NCBI RefSeq assembly: GCF_027580225.2
Contig: NC_073355.2
Location: forward strand, 16,733,501 to 16,797,500
Length of the DNA stretch: 64,000 bases
Origin: Misgurnus anguillicaudatus
Lineage: Eukaryota > Chordata > Actinopteri > Cypriniformes > Cobitidae
Direction of reading: 5' to 3'
The notes under the pieces were generated by a model. That model saw only the letters and a list, made by a program, of their open reading frames with translations. It was not told where the DNA came from and made no database searches. Shown piece by piece: positions 1 through 12,400 of the stretch. The translations under genes were made by a program, and so were the position numbers. Positions within the stretch are counted from its first letter, which is position 1, and each line of letters opens with the position of its first letter.

Positions 1-29
1 ATTTCCTGTGGTGTGTAAGTGTGTATTAG

Positions 30-450
30 CAGTGGCGGCCGGTGACTTCTTTTTTCGAGGGCGCTCGATGCAAAGTTCGTCACAACATGCATGTAGCCCG
101 TCATGTGTGTGGTTCCTTTTTACAAATTAAAATATGTGTTCTGTGTGTCGAAAGATCCTGGGTGCGTCACAGGATGCGTCTAAAGGGTTTATAATAAAAA
201 GAGATGCTCGCGTTTGCCAGTTTACTGTTAAGGGAGTGTCTTGCATGTATTTTGTGAACGTGAGCGTCTCTTATATCATAAACGCATTTGACACATGTGC
301 AGCAGGCACTTATTTTGACAAAACACGTGATGCACATGGTTCACATGACGCAACAAACACATATTTTGAAAACGCAAGCAACACACATGACACTCCGAAC
401 ACTTATTTTGAAGTAGCACCTCTCGGATGAGCAGTCACGAGCCGCCACTG
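30..450. mobile_element. Non-autonomous hAT-type element, 421 bp
   Basis: The ends are inverted repeats (left CAGTGGCGGCCGGTGACT, right the reverse complement of CAGTGGCGGCTCGTGACT). The element is flanked by a perfect 8-bp direct repeat TGTATTAG (22-29 and 451-458), the length expected for hAT insertions. The interior has no transposase similarity. A second, more diverged copy lies at 15988-16448. Confidence 0.85.
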
Positions 451-504
451 TGTATTAGTACTAGTATTAGTAGTTAAAGATATGCAATATATACAAACAC
501 CAAA

Positions 505-1110
505 GTAAACAATCGAGCGAGCGTCACATTTCCGGCTGACATTAGAGGTATTCAGACCAATCACAACGCACAGATTAGCTGGCCAATCAGGGACACAGAG
601 CTTTTCAGATCGATGAGTTTTGTACAAAATCAGAGCGTTTGAGGAAGGCAGGATATTTGGAGCAACAAAATGTACGGTATGTGGAAAATATTTTTTTTTT
701 AACTAAAAACTATAAACCATCCGAACACATTGTATAGACGGTTTCATCGGATGCACGTGTGGTAAAGCGATACACGTCTGGTCCGAACTTTACTTCCGGT
801 TTCAGTTTTTTTAATGGTCTGACTAGTTGCTAAACTGAACTCTTGAACAAATACCTCATTGAAAATTACAAATGTTTTGGTTTCCTAGGTAATCTATGTG
901 TTGTTTATTTTGCTTGTTATATAAATAAACTACGTTTAAAGGAATTTTAGTACTTTAAGATGTTATTTATTCTTAGCAGAGTTTACCGGAAGGTATGTGT
1001 TGACCACGAAAGCCGCTTGTTTATGTTGTTACTGCTGAAATCATCTATAACACCAAATACACAATATAAAATTATTTTTAAGCAATGAAATAGGTGCACT
1101 TTAATAATAT
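505..1110. repeat. Interspersed repeat, shared with 49280-49500 in inverted orientation
   Basis: Bases about 514-600 are nearly the reverse complement of 49433-49495 (for example CCTCTAA with GTCAGCC against its complement here). The segment ends near 1105 with a GGTGCACTTTAA motif. No coding capacity is visible. The exact limits are uncertain. Confidence 0.5.
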
Positions 1111-1244
1111 TAATGAACTATTTTTATATTAATATTCATTTAATTGATTCTAACCCAATTTTATTAATTGAAATCAAATTATGTGAGTTACGCAGAAGAA
1201 ACTGTCCGCACAAATGTTATACCTCTGTATGCTGTATATTACAC

Positions 1245-1905
1245 TTCAAAAAATGACTTTCTAACTTAGTATTTTTGTCTAGCTTTCGGTAGAAATATCT
1301 AAAAATTCTTAAATAAAGATGTATTTTCTTGAGGAGCAAAATGACCAATAGGTCTAGTTTTTAGAAAAAAAATATTAAATTTAAGTGAATTTGTACCGAG
1401 CCCCTAAGGCGACAATGGAGTAAAAAAAATCGAAAGTTTAGTTTCACCTGTTCACGCTAATGTTTCACATGCGCACGTGAAAGTTTCATGTGAGCACGCA
1501 AAACTAAACACGGTAGTTTCATGTGCGCACGCGAAAGTTTCACGTGAGCATGCAAAACTAAACTTTTTTTAATTTTTGCTCCATGTCCCCTTAGGGGCTC
1601 TGTAAATTTGTGCTTAAAATAAGCAAAAATATCTGCCAATGGAGTGAGAAAATTTTACTTGTATTAAGTGTTTAAGAAAAAATAAATCTTATTTCAGGAT
1701 TTTTTTCTCACCCCATTGGCAGATATTTTTGCTTGTTTTAAGCACAAATTTACTTAAATTTTATATTTTTTGTCTAAAAGCTAGACTTATTTTCTTAGGT
1801 CATTTTGCTCATCAAGAAAAAGTATTTAAGCATCTTAATTTAAGAATTTTTAGATATTTCTACTGAAAACAAGATAATAAGTAAGAAAGTCATTTTTTGC
1901 CATTT
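1245..1905. repeat. Long palindromic MITE with an inserted short tandem block
   Basis: The left arm (AAAAAATGACTTTCTAAC onward) is the imperfect reverse complement of the right arm ending near 1905. Matching pieces include TAGAAATATCTAAAAATTCTT at 1289-1310 against 1846-1866. Between the arms, 1389-1600 is a smaller inverted structure bounded by GAGCCCCTAAG and CTTAGGGGCTC. It contains tandem GTTTCAxGTGxGCACG units at 1440-1560. An element of the same general type sits at 30030-30476. Confidence 0.6.
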
Positions 1906-1929
1906 TAAGTACAGATTTTAGGAACTGAC

Positions 1930-2340
1930 ACTTGAGGCTAAAGGCCGAAGTGTGATTCATTTTTACGTGTATGTGAGGGTCAACATACAGTTCGCGTGAC
2001 GTAATTTTCATCATCACACATTAAAAACAGGAGTTTGTTTTTTGCGTGTACACGAACAGACGCATACGGTCGAACACATAGCCTTGCAAAGTATAGTTTA
2101 TTTGTACGTGTACACAGAACACGTTTGACGCATGTGCATTGCGACAAAATGCAATCCATCTACTGGGCTACATACTACATTCTCCAGTCGGCGCATACGT
2201 GAACTACACGTACAATGTACGTGGACTTTAAAAAATTTGGCGGTGCGCGTACAGTACGCACACACTCTTCTGATAATGAAAATTGCGGCAAGCGCACTGT
2301 ACCCTCCCGTACACGTAATTTTTTTTTTTTTTGCCTTTAA
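1930..2340. repeat. Repeat-like segment rich in ACGTGTA / TACACGT motifs
   Basis: Many short inverted copies of ACGTGTAC and CGTGTACAC occur, for example near 1963, 2045, 2104, 2203 and 2313. This suggests a miniature transposon with sub-terminal repeats, but no clear termini or target duplication are seen. The overlapping reading frames have no family similarity. Confidence 0.3.
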
Positions 2341-2499
2341 TCGACAAACACCAACATTTTCATTTGTCTGTTGGATCTGGTATGAAGAGTTTGCTGGCAT
2401 TTGGCAATGTTTGTTGTCATTTTTCGGATCAATGTCCCTATATTGATGCTGATGGGAGTCAAATGTCGCTAGTACTCGATGCATCTCGATTCAAATGAG

Positions 2500-3830
2500 A
2501 TGCTCCTACGGGAGCTTAGGCAGGGGGGTTAACTCCATTGGTCTATCCAGAAACAGCTGTTTTACCTCTAATTAAAGGAATGTAGCAGGTGTCACCTGCA
2601 CCCCAGCAGTGTGGGGGCACACCTGGTTGAATTAATTTGATCCAAAGTGATTCAGACAGGACTGCCTGCACTCCATTGGGGCAAACAAACACTCAACACG
2701 CATTAGGCTTCTGAAACCGAGCACCTGCTTATAGCTTGAACCGCACGTGTTCTCTGTGCAACAGCAAAAAGGCGTTTCATTTTGGCACAGGCCTCCATCC
2801 ACACCAAGGCCTGCTAGACCAGTTTTGTGCATGCTATGTTTACTCATTTAAGCCTGCGCTTTTGGTGATTTCACAGTGCGTTTAACTTTAGGACCTCCAT
2901 TTGTCACCACCGCGGGGCATCTCCCACGTCCATTAAGAACAACCATAGATGCTTGCAACCCTTAACCTTTAATAGTTTTTATGCATTCGTAAATTGCCTT
3001 CAGATGCACGGGGGCACTGCAGTGGTCATTATTTACATTGACAGGCTGCAGCATTGGAGAGACACGGGGATGCATCCAAACATCGCGGGGCGGATTGCGT
3101 CGAAGAGTTCAAACACACATGGTGCCCTTTTGGAAAGAACCGTAAGCGAACTGTAAGCGTGCTGACCCTCTAATGGGGGACAAGAAAAATAAATATATAA
3201 AAAAGCCTGACGCGTGATCGGGAACATCAATGCTCTGGTGCTGTATGTTGTCATTAGGTGTGAAAACATATGAACATTTCCCAGGTATGGATGCTATGTC
3301 AGCTTGTCTGGAATGCAGCCTGAGGAAATGTCATGCTTTCTAGCGCATTGGTTCCTTTTGTGCCACAATAATGCATTAATTTCATGAGTCAACAAGCTAT
3401 GACTGGCGGCTTATGTAGAACTAAACAGTGTTTAATTGGATTCTGATCCACAGCAACACACCGCAGGGCTGTTTGGCTTTTCCCCCCTCTGCTTTTTCGT
3501 TAGAGCACCTAAAGCAAAATGAAGGCGATTACTTCCACCCCTCTGGTGGTTTGGTGACTGGGTATTGTGAGCCCCTGGGAAGCCGCTGTTTACGGTCACA
3601 CTTCACGTTGTCCTGATGCCCTGGAAGAGCGAATGCCAGCTGCGCTAATGCTGCCGCTTGCCGGCGTGGCACTGCAGAGGCCAACTAGGTGTCACGCAGG
3701 GATTAACCTTAAATTGATTACTAGCACAAAGATCATCTCTCGCCTGGGTAACACGCTTAGGACACAGTTTATTTCACAACCTGTGAGCGAAATTTCAGCA
3801 TTGCTTTGAAAACATCAGAAGAGAAGCCCG
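2500..3830. other. Low-copy, GC-richer non-coding block
   Basis: Unlike the flanks, this 1.3-kb stretch lacks inverted termini, simple repeats and recognisable repeat families, and it is visibly richer in G and C. Reading frames inside it are short and have no family similarity. It could be a conserved non-coding element or simply unique intergenic DNA. Confidence 0.35.
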
Positions 3831-4295
3831 TAGATGAGAATCATCATAAGCTAAAATTACATGTTGTTACCTGATAATATTCGTCCATACTGCACTGTTG
3901 CTCGTGTGAAACTGCTATAAATGTTTTTATTTATTTATTTGCTGAATAATTTGAATTCTTGAATAAATCACCTGAGGAGTTCGCTGAATGCTTATGACAC
4001 TAAAGAATGTATTCACTGAAACTGAAAGTTTGAGAAGGTTCTCAAAAATAAGCGAAACACAGTTATAAAACTTTAAATAAAGACACTTTTAAAACATTTC
4101 TGTCTAAACGTCATTATTAGCTAATCTGATGACAACTGAATTAACCCTCGATTTTACAGACAAGGCTTAAGGCAAAACGCATGTTTAAATGCAAATAACT
4201 TGCACTGACAGGTCATAAAATATGCCAGTGCTATTGTTTTCTCTCAAGATAAAGACCATTAACTTGTTTTTCTAAGGCATGTTTATCTAATATGC
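3831..4295. other. No gene seen; left part of an interrupted repeat
   Basis: The first part is AT-rich and featureless. Bases about 4140-4290 (ACAGACAAGGCTTAAG, then AAGGCATGTTT) resemble the interior of the GGGGC-GTTTCC palindromic family listed at 14301. They appear to continue at 5083-5250, after two TTAA elements that split the copy. Confidence 0.4.
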
Positions 4296-4299
4296 TTAA

Positions 4300-4388
4300 A
4301 GGAGTAGTTCACCCGTTGACTTTTCATAGTAGGAATAAAAATGACTATGGTCAAGTCAATAGGGGCCATTTTTGGGCGAACTACTCCT
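4300..4388. mobile_element. Tiny palindromic TTAA MITE
   Basis: AGGAGTAGTTCACCC on the left pairs with GGGCGAACTACTCCT on the right, and TTAA lies on both sides (4296-4299, 4389-4392). The length of 89 bp leaves no coding capacity. Confidence 0.7.
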
Positions 4389-4406
4389 TTAAATGTCTTA
4401 ATTTAA

Positions 4407-5078
4407 AGGGACACTCCACTTTTTTAAAAAATAGGCTTATTTTCCAGCTCCTCTAGAGTTAAACATTTGATTTTTACCGTTTTGAAATCCATTCAGCTGA
4501 TCTCTGGGTCTGGCGTTACCACTTTTAGCATAGCTTAGCATAATCCATTAAATCCGATCAGACCACCAGCATCACGCCCAAAAATAATCAAAGAGTTTGG
4601 ATATTTTTCCTATTTAAAACTTGACTCTTCTGTAGTTACATCGTGTACTAAGACCGACAGAAAATTAAAAGTTGCGATTTGCTTGGCCAATATGGCTAGG
4701 AACTATACTCTCATTCTGGCGTAATAATCAAGGACTTTACTGCCATAACATGGCTGCACCAGGCATAGTGATATTTTGTAGTGCCCGAAAATAGTCCCCT
4801 TGGTAACTTTCAATGGCAGGGGACTATTTTCAGGCATTGCATAATTTCATTGCAGAAGAGTCAAGTTTTAAATAGGAAAAATATCGAAACTCTTTGGTCA
4901 TTTTTGAGCACGATGCTAATGGTCTAATCAGATTCAATGGATTGTGCTAAGCTATGCTAAAAGTGGTACTGCTAGACCCGGAGATCAGCTGAATGGATTC
5001 CAAAATGGTAAAAATCAAATGTTTAACTCTAGGGGAGCTGGAAAATGAGCATATTTTCAAAAAAAGTGGAATGTCCCT
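4407..5078. mobile_element. Long-inverted-repeat MITE with TTAA target duplication
   Basis: Left and right arms of about 200 bp are imperfect reverse complements (AGGGACACTCCACTTTTTT versus its complement at the right end). TTAA flanks both ends (4403-4406, 5079-5082). The ends and TTAA site fit piggyBac- or Kolobok-like MITEs. Confidence 0.75.
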
Positions 5079-5249
5079 TTAACTAAGGTCTAATCCTGGT
5101 TTTAGCTATGCCTTGTCTGTGAACCAGGCCTAAGGGGGCGTTTCCTGGACAAGATTTAGTTATATTAGGACATTTAAGTAGTTTTAACAAAAATCATGTG
5201 ATATTTACATTGACTATTTGTTTATATCACTAGCAAAATTACTCTAAAA

Positions 5250-5580
5250 ACAAACGGTGCTAAATAGCACTAAAAGTGATTTGCTGGCTTTTAATCTTAG
5301 GGGAACCATTTTAAGTGCCACACTAAAAAAAATGCAGCATGAAGTTAAAACAACTCGGTTTTAAGTCAATTCAACCTATTATTTTAAGTTTAGGCATGTG
5401 AAAAGTTGACATAACTTAAAAAATCAAGTTGTAATTGTTTCATTTTTTAAGTTAAAGTAACTTAAAAATGTTAATTTGACAGTGAATCTAGCACCTGTGT
5501 AGAACCATATTGTGCTTTGTAGAACCATAAGTGGTGCTATTATTACCCCGTATGGTTCTTCGTAGGTGCTATTTTTTTAA
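5250..5580. repeat. Repeat with AGAACCAT motifs and a nested palindromic MITE
   Basis: AGAACCATA units occur around 5501-5530 and ATGGTTCT near 5550. An inner piece at about 5318-5482 begins CACTAAAAAAAATGCAGC and ends near TTTGACAGTG. It is a small element of the CACTG-A(n) kind seen again at 41297 and 44247. Limits are approximate. Confidence 0.45.
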
Positions 5581-5910
5581 AATAAATATATTATAAATAT
5601 ACTTCTAATTCTGTTTCAACATCACACCAGTTCGTAATAACTTTATCTCATTTGTACAGTACATTCGCAGGAAACACAATAGATTTAGGGGTGGGTTCAT
5701 GGTTTTCTCAAATATTTGGAGGGGTTTGAACAAAATAAACATTACGTGCCAAAGTACACATTACAATTAATATAAAAGAGCACCTAGTTAAATAAATATG
5801 TTTTACTGTGAGATTGTGACGGTTGCAACACAGAAAAAACATTATTTTTCAATGACAGCCATCGACTAATACTCATTATACTACATTAGAAAACTAGCTG
5901 TTTATCTTAA

Positions 5911-6722
5911 AGTGGTGGTTTAATGGTATTTCATGCATTCTGACTTATTAACACAGTTATAGAGTTGTTTCTTCATGCTAAACGTAGGCAAAGTGTCAAA
6001 AAAGCAGTTGGGCGTGTTACAGAGTATTTCTGTGCCGAATGTACTTCGCCAGGGTTCGTACAAGTTTCTGAAAGTTTTTTTTATTACGGCTCAAGCTGAC
6101 GTTTCAGGGGCTTCTATACGTATCACTTATTTTTATGGGCACTTCCCCCAGAAAACCCCGCCCACCCATCAATCAGCGGGAGACGATAGAACTTACAAAC
6201 ATCACATCACGTGACACAGCTTTGTTTAATTTTCAAAACTCAACAATGGCACGAAAGAAAAGTGGAAGACATTTCTGGATGTAAGGAGAAGAAAGCCAGT
6301 CTTATGAAAACAATGGATATAGTTTATTATCCGGGGTAGCAGCAGAGTTTTGCGTGTGTGTTTGATGCGCTGGATTTCATTGAAAAGTCCAAACCGGGTC
6401 ACGAGTTGCAAGCGGTAAGTAAGACTTCTGTCTTATGTTGGAAATAGTCCCGTGCATATTATATAAATGACATGAACATGTAGTGAATTTTAAGTTATAA
6501 GTGTTGTATAGTGTTGCATGACTCGTACTCGCTCCTCCCGCGGTACTAACTCCTCCTTCTTCATTTTTTCGTACGTTATCGGAAAAAATCGGTAAAGCTA
6601 ATCTTTCTTTCATAAATCTGATTAAACTAAAGACTCTTCGGAGATATAAAGTATGTAATACTACTCTATAGGTACTCCAGATTAACATCAGAAATGCAGA
6701 AACAGCACGTGTTATGTGAGCT
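5911..6722. mobile_element. TTAA-flanked MITE-like element
   Basis: TTAA sits at 5907-5910 and 6723-6726. The left end reads AGTGGTGGTTTAATGG. The interior is non-coding. Terminal complementarity is weak, so the boundaries rest mainly on the TTAA sites. Confidence 0.45.
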
Positions 6723-6724
6723 TT

Positions 6725-6950
6725 AACCTGATCTTACATGAATTTGTATTTTACGAGTTGGCGTACTCATATAAATTCGTCAGAAAGTGAATTGTATAAA
6801 AACATACGATTATTAAAATACACATAATAATGACCACCCCCTAAACCCTACGTCAAAGGTGCAAAAGAAAGTCGTACGAATTTAGGTCATACCTATTCAT
6901 ACAATTAGCCACCCACTCATAAAATACGTGCAAATTGGCATGAGATTCTG
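6725..6950. repeat. Small interspersed repeat with TACGA / TCGTA arms
   Basis: Inverted pieces such as TTTTACGAGTTGG with TACTCATA and the later GTCGTACGAATTTAGG with ATACGTG suggest a short hairpin-forming MITE. No target duplication was resolved. Confidence 0.4.
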
Positions 6951-7099
6951 GTTTTTTTTTTTTTTTAGATTAATGCAATACAGATGCTATTACAGCTGAG
7001 GTTAGGTGCAATGCAAATATGCTACATAAAACACTGTCCTTACACGCTCTCATGTGCACCTCATACATTTAGTGTTTCAGTGCATCATATTTTTTCATA

Positions 7100-8010
7100 T
7101 AAAAAGCAGTCATTTATAATATCCCCATTGCATTAACAACCATATTTTTATAAAACATTGTCATCTTCAGCAAAAATGCGTTGCCAACAACACCAATCCA
7201 GGTGGCTGAACCTGGCCTGCCCTGCAGGAAGGGGCTGAGGCAGAAAAGGGTGAATTGCTGAAGTATGCTTGGGAACGTGCCAGCGGGTGATGTGAGTGTT
7301 GACAGCCTACGGACGGGCATCATCATCATCATCAGCCCCTCGACCTTCAACACAACACCTCCCCACAGTGTGAGTCACATTTGAATAATACATTCTCCTT
7401 TCCAGCAGAGCCAGTCCAACCTGCTCGCAAACAGGACTAAACAAGTACAGCGTCTGCAACACACCACGATTCATGTTTACCACAGACCGCAACAATAAGC
7501 AAGAACACTCACCGCAGGTACATGCGAGGTTAGAAATTTCTCTAGAATGTTGACCACATGGGATTGCAATAAACATTTCCTATTGCAGACCTCGTGGCGC
7601 AACATTGCCGAGCACTTCTGTAAGTTTGCAAAATGATCTGTTTTGACAAACAATGTTTTCGTATAATAACTGGAATGTTTGAAATACTCGTTCATAACCA
7701 ATGTTTGTCTATACTCTTTTATAACTCAACAACTAATATGGTATATTAAACATATAACCAGATCTCACACAAGTGTATTCTGCATTTATCACTGACAACA
7801 GCTACGGCCATGCTTCAAAACAAATGCTGTATTATTAACACAGCAATGGCAAAACAACAATCAATAATTCATCCTGTTTTACATTTTAGTACATATTATC
7901 AGGCATCATTCATGTCACATCTTGACCTTGTCTATCGATCGGCATGAGACAGACCTTATGAAGGTTGTTTGTTGATTCAATAAACAACTCTGCTTCTGGT
8001 GTGTTAATCT
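7100..8010. other. Low-copy non-coding block, no gene recognised
   Basis: The segment has mixed base composition, a (CAT)n run near 7319-7335 and no transposon termini. The short reading frames show no family similarity and lack splice signals that would join them. It could contain regulatory sequence. Confidence 0.3.
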
Positions 8011-8241
8011 GGTTCGGGAAAGGCACATAAAAGTGTTTAATTTTCTTCTGTTTAGTGTTTTCAATACAATCTTATAACCAAACACAGTCTAGACAAATAT
8101 ACTAAAACAAGGCAAAATGTAGGCTGTCAGTTAAAATTCAAAAGAAGTCTAAGCATAAATCCCAAAAATGTAATAAAGTAAATAAATGAATGAAACCAAA
8201 CACCTTGTAATCACTGTTGACTTTGCTTACAAAGTAATATA

Positions 8242-9429
8242 CACTCACCTAAAGGATTATTAGGAACACCATACTAAGTTTGACCCCCTTTCGCCTTCAG
8301 AACTGCCTTAATTCTACGTGGCATTGATTCAACAAGGTGCTGAAAGCTTTCTTTAGAAATGTTGGCCCATATTGATAGGATAGCATCTTGCAGTTGATTG
8401 AGATTTTTGGGATGCACATGCAGGGCACGAAGCTCCCGTTCCACCACATCCCAAAGATGCTCTATTGGGTTGAAATTTGGTGACTGTGGGGGCCTTTTAC
8501 TACAGTGAACTCATTGTCATGTTCAAGAAACCAATTTGAAATGATTCGAGCTTTGTGACATGGTGCATTATTCTGCTGGAAGTAGCTATCAGAGGATGGG
8601 TACATGGTGGTCATAAAGGGATGGACATGGTCAGAAACAATGCTCAGGTAGGCCGTGGCATTTAAATGATGCCCAATTGGCACTAAGGGGCCTAAAATGT
8701 GCCAAGAAAACATCCCCCACATTATTACATCATCACCACCAGCCTGCACAGTGGTAACAAGGCACGATGGATCCATGTTCTCATTCTGTTTACGCCAAAT
8801 TCTGAATGTCTCAACAGAAATCGAGACTCATCAGACCAGGCAACATTTTCCCAGTCTTCAACTGTCCAATTTTGGTGAGCTCGTGCAGATTGTAGCCTCT
8901 TTTCCTATTTGTAGTGGAGATGAGTGATACCTGGTGGGGTCTTCTGCTGTTGTAGCCCATCCTCCTCAAGGCTGTGCATGTTGTGGCTTCACAAATGCTT
9001 TGCTGCATACCTCGGTTGTAACGAGTCAAAGTTCCTCTTCTATCAGCTCAAATGAGTCGGCCCATTCTCCTCTGACCTCTAGCATCAACAAGGCATTTTC
9101 GCCCACAGGACTGCCGCGTACTGGATGTTTTACCCTTTTCACACCATTCTTTGTATACCCTAGAAATGCTTGTGGGTGAAAATCCCAGTAACTGAGCAGA
9201 TTGTGAAATACTCAGACCGGCCCGTCTGGCACAAACAATCATGCCACGCTCAAAATTGCTTAAATCACCTTTCTTTTCCATTATGACATTCAGTTTGGAG
9301 TTCAGGAGATTGTCTTGACCAGGACCACACCCCTAAATGCACTGAAGCAACTGCCATGTGATTGGTTGATAAGATAATTGCATTAATGAGAAACTGAAAA
9401 GGTGTTCCTAATAATCCTTTAGGTTAGTG
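8242..9429 (-). mobile_element. Decayed Tc1-like transposon, about 1.19 kb
   Basis: The terminal inverted repeats begin CACTCACCTAAAGGATTATT on the left. The right end is the near-perfect complement, CTAATAATCCTTTAGGTTAG with GTG at the tip. TA lies immediately outside each end (8240-8241, 9430-9431), as expected for Tc1/mariner. The interior carries a broken transposase on the minus strand. Confidence 0.88.
8462..9281 (-). pseudogene. Broken Tc1-like transposase
   Basis: Three minus-strand reading frames (9281-9048, 9029-8811, 8776-8462) together give a transposase. The first holds the N-terminal helix-turn-helix region (ERGMIVCARRAGLSISQSAQ). The last holds a catalytic-core segment with FQQNNAPCHKA, where the usual QQDNAP has N in place of the second catalytic Asp. 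Frames change between the parts, and the expected final SPDLNPIE block is out of frame. The protein would not be functional as read. Confidence 0.85.
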
Positions 9430-9431
9430 TA

Positions 9432-9891
9432 AGTCTCATGTGTGTCCAGAATGTGTCTGTGAAGTCTCAGCTCAAAATACCCCACAGATAATTTATTATA
9501 GCATGTCCAAAATGTCCCTATTTGGGTGGGAGCAAAAAAGCATTGCTCAGCAAGTTATTGCTCTTTGCTACCTTACCAAAACAGATGGTTAAAATAGATC
9601 TGATTTCACAAACAAGCAAAAAATAGCAGATAACGTCCAACTCACTAAAGACAGAAACTATGGTAATACAAGACTGTCAGTCAGCGGCTGTGGGCGGGGC
9701 TTCAGCAGTGTGACATTCCATTGCTAAATGAATCAAAACAGCATGACTAATGAGACTGCTTTGGTTTATTAGGGATTAAAAAGAAGGGGTAAATTGATTT
9801 TTTTCATTGTAGGTAGGTTGTGTTCACACAGTACCGACACACATTTATATCCAAAGTTGATTTTGTGTAATAGGTGCGCTTTAAATGTACA
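9432..9891. repeat. Diverged MITE copy
   Basis: Bases about 9440-9530 (CAGAATGTGTCTGTGAAG, CTCAAAATACC, TTATTATAGCATG) match the left arm of the elements at 48314-48797 and 56161-57102. The right end near 9880 reads GGTGCGCTTTAA. Termini are eroded. Confidence 0.55.
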
Positions 9892-10640
9892 TAGTGGTAA
9901 CTCAAAGGTACATATCTATACCAAAAATGGTACATATTAGGACATTTATAATAGGTACTATCCCAGTGACAACTTTGTACCCTTTATTTGAGAGTGTGAC
10001 TGGGTAAGTAAGCCTGAGACAATATTTGGTGTTGAGGTACTAATATGAAGTGCAAAAGTGTACTTTTTGAAAGGGTACAGCCTCAATGACAGATAGGACA
10101 AAAAAATGACATATGAAAAATTATGATAAATCTATGTCTCTGAACATAAATATAAATAAATTATATGTATTATGTGCATAACTACTACCAATATCTTAGC
10201 TTAAGGCTAAAAAAGGTAACCAACATGAGGGCATAAAGAAAGTCGTAAAGATTTAATGTGAAGATTCTGCCACTGTGACTTGAGTTCACTTTTCATATGT
10301 CAAATCTAAAAGCGCTGAGAGAGATCTCAAGCTGTGTAGCACGCACCCTGAAGCAAAGGCTTTGTGTCTTATACATACAAAGACACAGTGGGAACACGAG
10401 CTTGCGTTTGCAGTGTGACTTTATATCTACTTTCCATTATTTTATATTTTTTCTCATTGAGCTGATACTTCTGCAATGTGACAGACTTGAATCATCTGTG
10501 AACTTTGACAGTGTCATTGTGTATGAGAAGTTATTCAAAGTTTTGTACAAATGGTATTGCTGCCTAATTCATTATAATTTGAAGTACTTGATTTGTATTT
10601 GAATGTGGTAATCATTCATTTCTATCTTATATATAAAAGT
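9892..10640. repeat. GGTACA-motif repeat followed by unassigned sequence
   Basis: Repeated GGTACA / TGTACC words occur at 9890-10080 and again around 10655-10670. Similar blocks lie at 38430-38620 and 54605-54650. Between 10086 and 10640 I recognise nothing; a 101-codon frame at 10297 has no family similarity. Confidence 0.35.
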
Positions 10641-10825
10641 ACCACCTTATACTGTACCTTGGTACAGCTCCGTTTTATACACTGATTATAAAAACAACAT
10701 ATGGCAGCCACAGCGCTCACCACCATTAAAATCTCATGTAAAACTTCAGTCTGCACCACAAACAAGCTCCTTCACAGATCATCTAGCTGCACCAACATCT
10801 GAATCTTTAACAGCTGGCTCTTTTC

Positions 10826-12400
10826 CACAGAGCGGTCTGCTCAATGGCCATGAGGAAAAAATCAAGGGTAAATTACAAACCCTGTATAATAAAAGTACCA
10901 CACGAAACAGATGATCACATCAAAATGTCCTTCCCAGTTCTAGCGGTAAATATTAACTCCATATTACATCCCACTACCGCAGCGATGTTGATCTTTAAGA
11001 TACAGTTGTATTAAATGTGCAGCATCCAATCAAAGGGCCGAGTTTGTAAACAGGTTTGTTGTATCAGCAGCGGAGGGTTATGTGAACAGATTACCAGAAG
11101 ACCTAATCGTTGTTATTCCTAATGTTGTGTTGTAATATTTTTTCATGGAAATTTTTAATATGTCTGCAGGCTTATTGTTTCAGATAATTGTTTATCTGGT
11201 CACATTGCATCTCAGTTTAAGCCTTAACTGGTTCACGCTGGTCTCCCAGTTTGTTTTGTTTTATTTACAGGTAAAGAAAGGATCTTTAAGTAGGGATTTT
11301 AGTTAATTTGTGTATTTTACAACTTTATTCACAATGCATGTGTGTACAGGAGACATCTACTTACGGTTAGCTGTGAGAAGAGTCTGTCAATGGTGCCAGC
11401 AGTGTCTATATACTTGGTCAGTTATCCCTAAAAAATATGAGACAAATTAATTATGAAAGAAAAAGTTTTGATTTGTCTACAATACATAGTTTAGTTATAT
11501 AGTTAGGTTTAAGTTGTTTAGTTGGCTTAATTTAAAATACCAAAGTTTAAGTGTAAAATGAGCAGTAAAATAATTTCATCTTGATGCAAAGTTCACTTCT
11601 AATATTATCTGCAAATTTGAAACAGACAGTTAAACTGCATTATATTTAATCATTTGTGGGGTCTGTTTTTCCCATATGGCAAAAAATAACTTTTAAAAAT
11701 ATTTTGAAATATACAAAAAATGGCCAAAAATATATATTTGCTGAAATATGTTTACAAAAATATATTTTTACCAATATATTTTTGGCAATTTTTGTATATT
11801 TTGAAATATATTTTAAAAAAATTAAAACATAAAAAATATATTTAGCCCTCCATATATTTCAATCCAAAGAAAAATATTTACATAGTAGCCTATTGGACGA
11901 AAAACTATGTTACAAAGTTTTAAAAAGGTTAAAATTAAATATATTTTTAACTTCAAAATATTCCTTATAAAATGATCTTGTATTTAGCATATATTTAAAA
12001 TATATTTAAGCAAAAAACAATTTTTTTGCCATATGTGATTAAAAATGTTGCTTCCCCTTTAAATACATTTTGAAGGTTAAAACTAAATATATTTCCAAAT
12101 TCAAAAATATATTCAATTGAGCATTACATTCTACAAAATGTATTTACCATATATTTAAAATATATTTTTGGCCAGAGAAATGTATTTTTGCCGTATGGGT
12201 TGTTTCCTTTCCCTAGCTATCTTTGTTATCCGTTTTCTTTGTATAGATTAATTAACTGTGTTTATGGCATTTATGTGCAATGCAATGTTATATCTCTCTG
12301 TTGTTCATATGCAATAAAAAAATGTTTATTCAACGGCTGAATATTATAGATGAATACTTACCGTGGAGAATTTCTTGCAGGCCTACAGTCATTCCTTTTT
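10826..12400 (-). other. Exon-like blocks on the minus strand, divergent from kdm8
   Basis: Read on the minus strand, a block ending at about 12361 has a strong donor (CCACG then GTAAGT). Bases 11430-11368 form a 63-nt block with acceptor TTTTTTAG and donor GTAAGT. A block near 10845-10820 follows a pyrimidine stretch and reads to a TAA stop. All three frames of the 63-nt block contain a stop codon, so a normal protein is unlikely. A spliced non-coding RNA sharing the kdm8 promoter region, or chance, are both possible. Confidence 0.2.
11671..12199. mobile_element. AT-rich palindromic MITE
   Basis: The left end CCCATATGGCAAAAAAT pairs with the right end ATTTTTGCCGTATGGG. The interior consists of repeated AAATATATTTTT words in both orientations. 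No coding capacity is seen. Confidence 0.6.

Noticed and set aside
1440..1565. A CRISPR-like repeat array
   Set aside because: The repeated GTTTCA-GTGAGCACG units have no unique spacers of constant length, and the host is a vertebrate; it is a transposon-internal tandem.
2098..2484. Minus-strand 128-codon frame and its plus-strand mirror
   Set aside because: Both lie over a poly-T run and ACGTGTA repeats, and neither has family similarity.
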